This document shows positions 1 through 7,214 of a stretch of DNA of 8,994 nucleotides, in pieces (position 1 is the first letter of the stretch; each line of letters begins with the position of its first letter). A model generated the notes under the pieces. That model did not search any database. It was not told where the DNA came from and was given only the letters and a program-made list of their open reading frames with translations. The position numbers and the translations under genes were made by a program. The stretch is from contig JBELIU010000108.1 in NCBI GenBank assembly GCA_042090735.1, forward strand, positions 1 through 8,994, in the 5' to 3' direction. This stretch comes from Novosphingopyxis sp042090735. GTDB taxonomy: Bacteria; Pseudomonadota; Alphaproteobacteria; Sphingomonadales; Sphingomonadaceae.

Positions 1-1004
1 CGGATGTGCCGGACGGCGATTATGCTCTCTGTGACTTTGCGAACGATGTCTTCGCGGCGATGGACGCCGCCGGTTTCGGCGCTGCACGCATTGCCGGACT
101 TTCGCTCGGCGGCATGGTGGCGATGCAGATGGCGCTGGACATGCCGGAGCGGGTGGAAGCCCTCGCTTTGGTGTGTACTTCCGCCACGATGGATGCCGCG
201 GCCTGGCAGGCACGGGTCGAGGCGGTGCGGGATGGCGGAATGCAAAGCATCGCCAATCTGGCGATGGAGCGATTTCTTTCGCCCGGCTTTGCAGACCGCA
301 ATCCCGACGTGGCCGGTAGTCTACGTCACATCCTCCTCGCAACGGACGCTTCGGGCTATGCAGGCGCAGCGGCGGCGATCCGCGATATGCAGCTGCGGGA
401 CAGGCTGGGCCATATCGTCTGCCCGTCGCTGGTCGTCACGGGAACGAAGGACGTCTCCACGCCCGCAATACCGCACGGACAGTTCCTGGTCGAAAGCATC
501 GGCGGTGCGCAGCAGGTGGCACTCGATTGCGGCCATCTCGCCCCACTGGAAGCGCCGTCCGCACTTATCGCTGCGCTGACGGGGTTCTTCCTGCCGAACG
601 AGCGCGAGCATGGAGCCCGCGAGACGCTTTATCAGGCCGGTATGGCCAATCGACGCCGCGTGCTGGGCGACGAATGGGTCGATGCGAGCCTGGCGAAAGC
701 GACGCCTTTCAACGCCGATTTTCAGGCCATGATCACGCGCATCGCCTGGCATGAAATCTGGGGGCGCCCGGGGCTGGACGACCGGACCCGGAGGCTACTG
801 GTGATAGCGATCACGGCCAGCCTGTCCCGATGGGAAGAATTCGCGCTCCACGTCCGATCCGGGCTGACCAATGGCGGCTTCACGCGGGATGAGCTGAAGG
901 AAGTCCTCATGCAGACAGCCATCTACGCCGGCGTGCCCGCAGCCAATACAGGCTTTGCCGAAGCAATGAAAATCCTCAAGGAGATCGACGACCAATCGGT
1001 TTGA
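1..1004 (+). CDS. pcaL: Fused 3-oxoadipate enol-lactonase / 4-carboxymuconolactone decarboxylase (PcaD-PcaC type), 5' truncated
   Basis: The gene enters from outside the window; the first whole codon is at 3 and the stop is TGA at 1002-1004. The N-terminal part is an alpha/beta hydrolase: the nucleophile elbow GLSLGG has its Ser at 102-104, the acid is probably the Asp of TGTKD (450-452), and the His of DCGH is at 534-536. Roughly 60-70 residues, including the oxyanion region, should lie upstream. From about 609 the frame continues without a break into a carboxymuconolactone decarboxylase domain ending in the typical YAGVPAAN segment. Family knowledge: PcaC decarboxylates 4-carboxymuconolactone and PcaD hydrolyses the resulting enol-lactone to 3-oxoadipate, in the protocatechuate branch of aromatic degradation; fused forms are called PcaL. 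Substrate is inferred from domain order; a related hydrolase-CMD fusion with another lactone substrate remains possible. It is probably the end of a separate aromatic-degradation operon. The GTG at 6 is internal, not a start. Confidence 0.85.
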   Translation, partial: DVPDGDYALCDFANDVFAAMDAAGFGAARIAGLSLGGMVAMQMALDMPERVEALALVCTSATMDAAAWQARVEAVRDGGMQSIANLAMERFLSPGFADRNPDVAGSLRHILLATDASGYAGAAAAIRDMQLRDRLGHIVCPSLVVTGTKDVSTPAIPHGQFLVESIGGAQQVALDCGHLAPLEAPSALIAALTGFFLPNEREHGARETLYQAGMANRRRVLGDEWVDASLAKATPFNADFQAMITRIAWHEIWGRPGLDDRTRRLLVIAITASLSRWEEFALHVRSGLTNGGFTRDELKEVLMQTAIYAGVPAANTGFAEAMKILKEIDDQSV

Positions 1005-1006
1005 GA

Positions 1007-1021
1007 CCCGGTCATTTCGGG
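1007..1021. terminator. Weak hairpin between convergent genes, possible terminator
   Basis: The 34-base gap between the convergent stop codons (1005-1038) holds a small inverted repeat, CCCGG-TCATT-TCGGG, a 5-bp stem with one G-T wobble and a 5-base loop. There is no T-run on either side, so intrinsic termination is not well supported. It is the only structure I see in the gap. Confidence 0.2.
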
Positions 1022-1038
1022 AATCTCCTATCGCCCAT

Positions 1039-2112
1039 TCACAATCTGGCGGGGCAATCCTCGAAGATGCTTTGATAGCGCCCGGCCATCTTTCCGATGT
1101 CGATGCCCCGTTCGGCCAGCCAGCTGTCTTCGTAATAAGTGCAGCTATAGCGTTCGCCGCCATCGCACAGGAGGGTGACGATGCTGCCGCTTTCGCCGGC
1201 ATCCACCATCTCCTGCGCCAATGTCAGGCAGGCGATCAGATTGGTTCCGGTGGACCCGCCCACATTGCGGCCAAGCCAATGGGATAGCGCGCGCATGGCA
1301 GCGATGGAATCGGCGTCCTCGACGGGGATCATGCGATTGATCACCGTTGGCACGAAGCTGGGTTCGACCCGCGGCCTGCCGATACCTTCGATGATGCTGG
1401 CGCGCCCTTCGGGAAGCTCGGTCACGCTGCGATCCTCAAAGTGGCGGTGGAAGACCGAATGCACGGGGTCGGCAACGCATAGCCGCGTGGCGTAGCGCTG
1501 ATAGCGGATATATCGCCCGATCGTGGCCGACGTACCGCCCGTCCCGGCGCCGCACACGATCCAGGACGGCACGGGATGGCGCTCCTGCGCCATCTGCGCG
1601 AAAATCGATTCGGCGATGTTGTTGTTGCCGCGCCAATCGGTCGCCCGCTCGGCATTGGTGAACTGATCGATATAATGACCGCCGGTTTCGTCCGCGAGCC
1701 GCTGCGCCACCGCATAGACGGTGCGCGGATCTTCCACGGTATGGATTTCGCCGCCGTGAAAGCGGATCGCGTCCAGCTTGGGGGCAGCCGTGGCGGCGGG
1801 CACCACGGCGATGAAGCGCAGGCCGAGCATCCGCGCGAAATACGCTTCGCTGACGGCGGTCGATCCCGACGACGCTTCGATCACGCAGGTGTCCTGGCCG
1901 ATCCAGCCATTGCACAGCGCATACAGGAACAGGGATCGCGCCAGCCGGTGTTTCAGGCTGCCCGTCGGGTGGCTGCTTTCATCCTTCAGATAGAGCGTTA
2001 CCCCCGGATGCTGCGGCAATTCCAGCCGCACCAGATGGGTGTCGGCCGAGCGGTTATAGTCGGCTTCGATCTTGCGGATCGCTTCGGATCGCCAGGCATG
2101 ATGGAGCGGCAT
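1039..2112 (-). CDS. cds1: PLP-dependent cysteine synthase-family enzyme, Cds1-like L-cysteine desulfhydrase
   Basis: A 357-residue fold-type II PLP enzyme. The Schiff-base lysine is K54 in PTGSLKHR, the substrate loop is EASSGST at about 79-85, and the phosphate-binding loop is GTGGT at 190-194. Conserved blocks such as NRSADTH (20-26), DQFTNAERATDWRGNNN (149-165) and RIEGIGRPRVEPSF-like sequence match my memory of Mycobacterium tuberculosis Cds1 (Rv3684), which splits cysteine into H2S, pyruvate and ammonia. It has no heme domain and no CBS regulatory domain, so it is not a classical cystathionine beta-synthase. The ATG overlaps the stop of the upstream M3 peptidase by one base (TGATG), which implies translational coupling. 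It is the last gene of the operon. Cysteine synthase or an SbnA-like diaminopropionate pathway enzyme are alternatives, but pairing with a peptidase favours cysteine breakdown. Cytoplasmic. Confidence 0.82.
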   Translation of the reverse strand: MPLHHAWRSEAIRKIEADYNRSADTHLVRLELPQHPGVTLYLKDESSHPTGSLKHRLARSLFLYALCNGWIGQDTCVIEASSGSTAVSEAYFARMLGLRFIAVVPAATAAPKLDAIRFHGGEIHTVEDPRTVYAVAQRLADETGGHYIDQFTNAERATDWRGNNNIAESIFAQMAQERHPVPSWIVCGAGTGGTSATIGRYIRYQRYATRLCVADPVHSVFHRHFEDRSVTELPEGRASIIEGIGRPRVEPSFVPTVINRMIPVEDADSIAAMRALSHWLGRNVGGSTGTNLIACLTLAQEMVDAGESGSIVTLLCDGGERYSCTYYEDSWLAERGIDIGKMAGRYQSIFEDCPARL

Positions 2113-4136
2113 CAGACGAGACCCCGCCGAACCAGCAAGGCGTCGATCGCCGCGTCGCGCCCGCGAAAGGCGCGGAAGCTTTCTTCGGCAGGACGGGAGG
2201 CACCGCGCGACAGCACCTCCGCGCGGAACGCATCACCGGTCGCGCGATCGACCACGCCGGCTTCCGCGAACCGCCCGAAGCCGTCGGCGGCCAGAACCTC
2301 GGCCCATAGGTAGCTGTAATAACCGGACGCATAGCCACCGGCAAAAATGTGCTGAAAGGAGTGCGGAAAGCGGTGCCATTCCGGTGGGCGGACGACCGCC
2401 ACCTTGTCGCGTACCGCCTCCATCACCGTCATCGGATCGTCCCCCAGCGTGCCGAGATGCAGCAACAGATCGAACAGCCCGAACTCGATCTGGCGCAGCA
2501 AGGTCATGCCGGATTGGAAACTGCGCGCCGCCGAAAGGCGATCGAACAGGTCCGGCGGTAGCGGAGCGCCGGTGACGTAATGGCCCGACATGCCGGTCAA
2601 CACCTCGCGATCCCACGCGAAGTCTTCCATCAGCTGGCTCGGCAACTCGACCGCGTCCCACTCGAACCCCGCAGTTCCGGCGATGTTCGGCCGGTCCACC
2701 TCCGTGAACAGATGGTGGAGGGCATGCCCGGTTTCGTGCAGCAGCGTGACGATCTCGCGGTGAGACAGCAGCGCCGGGCTGTCCGTGCCGTCGGGGGAGA
2801 AATTGCATGTGAGATAGGCGACGGGCATCTGCCTGGTCGAACCGTCGTGGATTCTGGGGCGTGCGCTCGCCATCCACGCGCCGCCACGCTTGCCCTGACG
2901 CGCGTGCAGATCGACATAGAGACCGCCGAATACCGTACCATCCGCCTCTACGGTGTCGAAATAGCGGCAATCGGGATGCGGAAGGTCCACATCCTGGCGC
3001 TCGACCAGACGAATACCGTAGAGCCGTTCGATCAGCTTTTGCCAGCCGGCGACCACGCGGTCGATCGGGAAATAGGCACGCACCTCGTTCTCGTCGATTG
3101 CGTGGCGCTCTGCGCGCAGCCGTTCGGATGCGAAGCCGACATCCCATGGCTGAAGCGTTTCCAGGCCCAGTCGGGACGCGGCAAAATCGCGCAGCGTGGC
3201 CATCTCCTGCTCGGCATACGGACGCGCCCGCTCGGCCAGATCATAGAGGAAGGTCAGGATCGTATCGGCATCTGGCGCCATCTTCGTTGCCAGCGACCAG
3301 GCAACGGGATCGGAAAAACCAAGGAGCGCGGCACCTTCGCGCCGCAATTCCAGGATCCGGGCGATCCGATCGCTATTGTCGAACTGGCCAGCATGCGGGC
3401 CTTGGTCCGACGCGCGCGTTCCGAAGGCTTTATAGACCCGCTCGCGCAGGGCGCGGTCCTTCGCAAACGTCAGGATCGCGGCGACGCTCGGCTGCTGAAG
3501 CGTCACCAGCCATCCGTCCAGTCCGCGCACGCGCGCCGCCGTTCCCAACATCGCCTTGTCGGCCTGCGACAGTCCAGCGAGGCATGCCTCGTCGGTGATG
3601 TGCTCGCTCCAGGCGTCGGTAGCATCGAGAACGGCGCTGGAAAAACCGTTGGCGAGCGCGGACAATTCCATCGAAATCTCGGCAAAGGCCTTTCGCACCT
3701 CAGGGTCGAGCGCGATGCCGGACAGGCTCGCATCACGGATGGCACGCTCTACGGCGACGCGATCCGCCTGAGGAAGCGCGGCAAAGTCATCGGCTCGGGT
3801 CAGGTTGACGAGAAGTGCGTGAAGGTCCTTGTTCTGTTGAACCGACATACTGGACCGGACGACCTGCGCCTGTCCTTCCGCATGGGCTTGGCGCAGCGCT
3901 GGCGTGTCGGCCACCGCATGGAGATGCGAGACGGCCGACCACAAGGCATCGACGGCGGCCTGGCTGCGCTCCAGCGGCAACCAGGCTTCCGCGAAATTTT
4001 CAGGTGCAGTGCTGATGAGCTGCGCGATGGTTTCGCTCTGCTGGGCAAGGACATCGTCGAGCGCGGCGGCAATCGCATCGGGGGTGATGGCCGCGAAGGG
4101 TGGCAGAGCAATGGGGTCCGCGAGATGATGCGTCAT
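2112..4136 (-). CDS. M3 family zinc oligopeptidase (oligopeptidase A / dipeptidyl carboxypeptidase type)
   Basis: A 674-residue cytoplasmic metallopeptidase, close to the length of E. coli oligopeptidase A. The zinc site HETGH has His467, catalytic Glu468 and His471, followed by the third ligand Glu497 in the motif VELPSQLMED. The VELPSQ form with a preceding FEWDA is more like oligopeptidase A (PrlC) than Dcp. The N-terminal half is the usual helical part and no signal peptide is seen. Family knowledge: M3 enzymes cut short peptides inside a closed channel and do not digest folded proteins. The start is ATG at 4134-4136 (protein begins MTHHLADP), supported by GAGGA six bases upstream; the open frame runs on to 4382 but that extension lies inside the previous gene. 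It sits 25 bases after the uncharacterised gene and overlaps the cysteine desulfhydrase by one base, so it probably supplies that enzyme with cysteine from cleaved peptides (inference). Confidence 0.93.
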   Translation of the reverse strand: MTHHLADPIALPPFAAITPDAIAAALDDVLAQQSETIAQLISTAPENFAEAWLPLERSQAAVDALWSAVSHLHAVADTPALRQAHAEGQAQVVRSSMSVQQNKDLHALLVNLTRADDFAALPQADRVAVERAIRDASLSGIALDPEVRKAFAEISMELSALANGFSSAVLDATDAWSEHITDEACLAGLSQADKAMLGTAARVRGLDGWLVTLQQPSVAAILTFAKDRALRERVYKAFGTRASDQGPHAGQFDNSDRIARILELRREGAALLGFSDPVAWSLATKMAPDADTILTFLYDLAERARPYAEQEMATLRDFAASRLGLETLQPWDVGFASERLRAERHAIDENEVRAYFPIDRVVAGWQKLIERLYGIRLVERQDVDLPHPDCRYFDTVEADGTVFGGLYVDLHARQGKRGGAWMASARPRIHDGSTRQMPVAYLTCNFSPDGTDSPALLSHREIVTLLHETGHALHHLFTEVDRPNIAGTAGFEWDAVELPSQLMEDFAWDREVLTGMSGHYVTGAPLPPDLFDRLSAARSFQSGMTLLRQIEFGLFDLLLHLGTLGDDPMTVMEAVRDKVAVVRPPEWHRFPHSFQHIFAGGYASGYYSYLWAEVLAADGFGRFAEAGVVDRATGDAFRAEVLSRGASRPAEESFRAFRGRDAAIDALLVRRGLV

Positions 4137-4142
4137 GGCAAA

Positions 4143-4147
4143 TCCTC
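4143..4147 (-). promoter_or_regulatory. Ribosome binding site of the M3 peptidase gene
   Basis: On the minus strand GAGGA lies six bases before the ATG at 4134-4136. It decides the start of the peptidase against the longer open frame that runs upstream to 4382, and it fits in the 25-base gap after the preceding stop codon. Confidence 0.7.
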
Positions 4148-4161
4148 GATAGGGTTGAATG

Positions 4162-5007
4162 TCAGGAGGCGTGCGCTGCCAGAGTGTCAAGAACGATGTC
4201 CGGCACCGTTCGGGCACGCGCGATGTAGCGCGCATTGGCGCGGTTAAGATGCAATTCGAAGGCCGCGGCCAGCGCCGGTGCCCGGGACCGGAAGATCGCC
4301 GGGATGTCGACATGTTCGCCCTGATCCCGGTTCGGCTGCGTTTCCTTGTGGATTTGATCCAGCATCGCGATTGCGCGCTCATGATCCGCGGTACCGAAGT
4401 CGGGATCCGGTTCCTTTGCCGCGCTCTGCACCCAATTGGCGATCAGGGTGGTGAGCAGAGACCGGCTGGTTCGCAGCGGCCAGCTGGCGGTTGCGCAAGC
4501 CTTCAGCGCGATCTGCCTGTCGCTCATCGGCGGTGCCTTGGCCGCAGCCCGCTCGATTGCGTTGCGAAGCTGGGACCATGCGCGCCGGGGCGGGGGGGTA
4601 TCGAGCTCCTCTGCCTGATAGAGAATCAGAAGGTCGTCATAATAAGGTGAGGCCAACTGATCCGCGCCCATGGCGATGAGCAGATACTGGGCGATCCGCT
4701 GCGGTACGGCGGAAAGATCGGCACCCGGTTCCACGCTGGACACCCATCGCAGGGCATAGTCTTCCGCCATGTCCGGAGCCGCATAAGCCGTCATGGGATC
4801 GAGCAGGCTCGCAAGCGCTAGGGGATAGCCATAGCGGCTGGCATAATCGCCGCTGTCTCCGCCCTGTACGGATATGCCGAGCGGGCTGCCGCCCTGGCCG
4901 TCCCACTGCGTCGCGCCGAAGCGAAGGGTGCCGTTGTCGGCATGCTCGCGCAGGCGCGCCAGCAGCTCGGCCTTCACGGCCGGGTCTCCACCGAATGCCA
5001 CGCTCAC
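4162..5007 (-). CDS. Uncharacterised cytoplasmic protein linked to thioredoxin and M3 peptidase
   Basis: I do not recognise this 281-residue protein. The chosen start is GTG at 5005-5007, which overlaps the thioredoxin stop as GTGA; the longer open frame to 5226 lies inside the thioredoxin gene and has shadow-like composition rich in Arg and Gly. The protein has no signal peptide, no membrane segment and no cysteine pair (one Cys, in KACATASW). A short N-terminal part contains GGDPAVKAELLARLREH (6-22) and a Gly-rich stretch with WDGQGGSPLG (35-44). The rest is Ala- and Leu-rich and looks mostly helical, with Tyr and Asp clusters such as ASPYYDDLL. A 4-base overlap with thioredoxin and a 25-base gap to the peptidase imply co-expression with both. 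A role as an adaptor, or in binding the imported substrate, is only a guess. Confidence is high that it is a gene and nil for function. Confidence 0.8.
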   Translation of the reverse strand: MSVAFGGDPAVKAELLARLREHADNGTLRFGATQWDGQGGSPLGISVQGGDSGDYASRYGYPLALASLLDPMTAYAAPDMAEDYALRWVSSVEPGADLSAVPQRIAQYLLIAMGADQLASPYYDDLLILYQAEELDTPPPRRAWSQLRNAIERAAAKAPPMSDRQIALKACATASWPLRTSRSLLTTLIANWVQSAAKEPDPDFGTADHERAIAMLDQIHKETQPNRDQGEHVDIPAIFRSRAPALAAAFELHLNRANARYIARARTVPDIVLDTLAAHAS

Positions 5008-5306
5008 AGGTGGTTCTCGATCCAGCTTGCCAGCTGCGCGCGGGAGCGCAATCCGACGATCCGGTCGATTTCCTCGCCATCTCGATACAGGACGAGCGTC
5101 GGAAAGGCGCGGGCCGCGAAATGCTCGGCGACCGCCATATCTTCGCTGACATCCACCTTGAAGATCCGAATGGCCTCGGCAAAGTCCGCCGCCAGATCGT
5201 CGAGCACGGGTGCAAGCGTCCGGCACGGCGCGCAGCTGGGCGAAAACAGATCGAACAGCGTGAAGCCGGCATTATTCGTAAGATCGGCCACGGCGGTGCC
5301 GGTCAT
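5004..5306 (-). CDS. Small thioredoxin with CAPC active site
   Basis: A 100-residue single-domain thioredoxin. The active site is SCAPCR with Cys25 and Cys28, where most thioredoxins have CGPC; the conserved Pro33 follows in LAPVLDDLA, and the cis-proline is Pro69 in FPTLVLY. There is no signal peptide or membrane anchor, so it should act in the cytoplasm as a disulfide reductase. The start is ATG at 5304-5306, with AAGG eight bases upstream; the open frame reaches 5432, but that extension overlaps the end of the ABC gene and lacks thioredoxin character. It follows the ABC gene after 70 bases and overlaps the next gene by four bases (GTGA). In this setting it may reduce disulfides in an imported compound, or serve the 281-residue partner (inference). 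The Gly-to-Ala change should alter redox potential, but the size of that effect cannot be read from sequence. Confidence 0.88.
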   Translation of the reverse strand: MTGTAVADLTNNAGFTLFDLFSPSCAPCRTLAPVLDDLAADFAEAIRIFKVDVSEDMAVAEHFAARAFPTLVLYRDGEEIDRIVGLRSRAQLASWIENHL

Positions 5307-5314
5307 GTCGACTG

Positions 5315-5318
5315 CCTT
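5315..5318 (-). promoter_or_regulatory. Ribosome binding site of the thioredoxin gene
   Basis: On the minus strand AAGG lies eight bases before the ATG at 5304-5306. It supports the 100-residue thioredoxin over the longer open frame that would overlap the ABC gene. No other clear signal is seen in the 70-base gap 5307-5376. Confidence 0.5.
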
Positions 5319-5376
5319 GCCATCCCTTTCCGCACGCGAGTCTGTGTCTTCATTCGGACGCCGGCTTTGGGCAGCA

Positions 5377-7196
5377 TCAGTCAATATTCGTGTCCTTCTG
5401 AATTTTGGCGGGCCGTACCCGGCCGTCGGCAAAGGTCAGCATGTGGCTGTGATGCGCCACGAGGGCTTCGTCATGCAGCACGCTGATGATCGTGATGTCC
5501 GGCAGATCGCGGCGGACGCTGTCGTAGAAATGCCGGGCGTTGTCCGCATCCAGCGCGCTGGTCGCCTCATCGAGGACCAGCAGGGTCGGCCGGTGGAGCA
5601 GGATGCGGGCCAGCGACACACGTTGCTGCTCGCCGGGGGACAATTCCTCATGCCACATCCGGACGCCGTGCAATTCGTCCGTCAGATGCCTGAGCCGTAC
5701 CTGCTCGAGCAGTTTGGCGATCAGGGCATCGTCGTGATCTTCGGGTTGGTCGGGGAAGCAGATTGCTCCCTTCAGCGTGCCGAGCGGCAGATAGAGGCGC
5801 TGCGGTACGAACATCGCGCAGCTGTCGAGCGCCATGGCGATGCGGCCGTCGCCATCGGGCCATAGGCCCGCCAGCGCACGCACCAACGTCGATTTGCCGG
5901 CGCCGGATGCGCCGATCATCGCCCAGCGCTCGCCCCGGCCGACCTGCCAGTCGTCGACCTGGATGAGGGTATCGCCATGGGGGCGGTGCAGCGCCAGATC
6001 CTCGGTTGCCAGAACGACGCCGGGGGCGGTGCCCGCCCCCACCTCGATGCCGGGCGGGCGGGCATCGTCGATGGCGTCGTCCAGCCCCTTGATGCGGTTG
6101 AAATAGCTGATCTGCTGACCGATCAGCTGGTAGCTTTTGACGAAATAGCCCAGCTGCATGCCCAGCTGGCCGAATGCTTCCCGCCCCGCCATCAACTGGC
6201 CGAAGCTCATGCCGCCGGCGAAATAGGTCGGCACCATGATGAACAGCGGGAGCACCGTTCCGAGACGATCATAGATGCTGCCCGCGGCGGTGATGCCGAG
6301 CGAGCTGTAGATGACGGAGCGGAAGTTTCTGCGCACCGCATCGAACGACATGCCGAGCGCGCGCCGCTCTGTCGGGACGGCGCCTGCCAGCCCGATCTGC
6401 GCGGCGTTGCGCCGGACATGGATAAGGCCGGCCCGGAAATCCGCCTCCCGGTGCTGCTGGCGCATCACCGCGCGCACGAAAGGCTGGCCGATCTTGGCCG
6501 TCAGATAGGAGCCGATGACGGCGTAGGCGACGGCATACCAGACGGTGCTGCCGGGAATGGAAAAGCCGGTGCCGGCGATCTGGAATTCGATGGGCGGGGC
6601 GGTTTCCAGCAAAACCATGGCAAAGGTGATGGCGGTCACCACCGATCCGATCAGGCGCATGGCGATATGCAGGACGCCGATCGACATGCCGAGCGCTGCG
6701 GTGATCGCGTTCAGGTCTTCGGCGATACGCTGATCCGGATTGTCGATGATGCGCAGCCGCTCGATCTCCGCGTAGCGATTNNNNNNNNNNAGCGATTGCG
6801 GCTCATCCAGCGATCCAGATAATCGCGCGTCAGAAAGGTGCGCCAGCGGATCGACAGCAGGCCGTCGATCAGGTTCTCGACCAGGATCATGACGACCTGC
6901 ATGGCCATGATGCCGAGGAAGACGATCATCAGCGGCACCAGCTGGTCGGCGGCTCGCTGTTCGATGGAATCGAAAAAGTCCTGCTGCCATCGATTGGCCT
7001 TCAGCAGGATGAAGGCCGTGCCGAACTGGAAAAAGAACAGCGTGATCAGCGCGAACCACGCGAACTTCCAGTCCGACGATACCCAGTAACCGCTCACCAC
7101 CCGCCAGGCATCGCGCCACCGTGCCTTGGCCGATTGGGGCGGGGAGAGGCCCGTCTCTCGACGGACCTCTCCGCTCTGGGTGGGTTGCGGCATCAT
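5377..7196 (-). CDS. BacA/SbmA-like ABC transporter, membrane and ATPase domains fused; interrupted by an assembly gap
   Basis: After collapsing the false gap at 6774-6797 the gene encodes 600 residues in one frame. Membrane segments are visible at about 44-65 and 86-110, with more after the junction. The stretch NRYAEIERLRIIDNPDQRIAEDL that spans or follows the join matches the conserved DNPDQRI region of the SbmA/BacA and YddA families. The ATPase carries Walker A GASGAGKS (423-430, Lys429), signature LSPGEQQ (513-519), Walker B LLVLDE (Asp537, Glu538) and the H-loop His569. Family knowledge: BacA-like proteins with ATPase, such as mycobacterial Rv1819c, take up hydrophilic compounds including cobalamin and antimicrobial peptides; related half-transporters work as dimers. 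It starts at ATG 7194-7196 (a second ATG follows directly; no strong ribosome site), 18 bases after the receptor stop, which suggests it moves the receptor's cargo across the inner membrane. Export is less likely but not excluded. Confidence 0.88.
6774..6797. repeat. 7-base direct repeat AGCGATT flanking the N gap (overlapping contig ends)
   Basis: AGCGATT occurs at 6774-6780, directly before the Ns, and again at 6791-6797, directly after them. Both sides therefore encode the same Asn-Arg on the minus strand. Merging the two copies and dropping the Ns removes 17 bases, shifts the frame by exactly the needed amount, and gives the continuous sequence WMSRNRYAEIER. This is best explained as two contig ends that overlap, not as a biological repeat. 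Confidence 0.85.
6781..6790. other. Assembly gap, 10 N placeholder
   Basis: Ten consecutive Ns lie inside the ABC transporter gene. The round number suggests a fixed-size scaffolding placeholder. As written it breaks the gene into two reading frames (one from 7196, the other running to 5377), and automatic annotation would call a frameshift or two partial genes. Confidence 0.98.
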
Positions 7197-7214
7197 GGCG
7201 ATAGGTTCAGCCGA

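Noticed and set aside
1576..2313. Plus-strand open frame opposite the cysteine desulfhydrase
   Set aside because: It overlaps a strongly conserved PLP enzyme, crosses into the peptidase gene and has no family features of its own.
2580..4247. Long plus-strand open frame (555 codons) opposite the M3 peptidase
   Set aside because: It is antisense to a gene with a complete zinc site, shows no recognisable domain, and has His/Arg/Gly-rich composition typical of a shadow frame in GC-rich DNA.
4137..4382. N-terminal extension of the M3 peptidase to 4382
   Set aside because: The extension overlaps the preceding gene, has no M3 similarity, and a good ribosome site sits just before the internal ATG.
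5307..5432. N-terminal extension of thioredoxin to 5432
   Set aside because: It would overlap the end of the ABC gene and adds a charged, non-thioredoxin stretch that is not a signal peptide.
5977..6822. Plus-strand open frame opposite the ABC transporter, rich in Asp, His and Gly
   Set aside because: It is a shadow of the transporter frame and even reads through the N run.
5377..7196. Frameshifted pseudogene or two separate transporter genes
   Set aside because: The apparent shift falls exactly at the N gap and disappears when the 7-base overlap is collapsed; both halves are otherwise well conserved.
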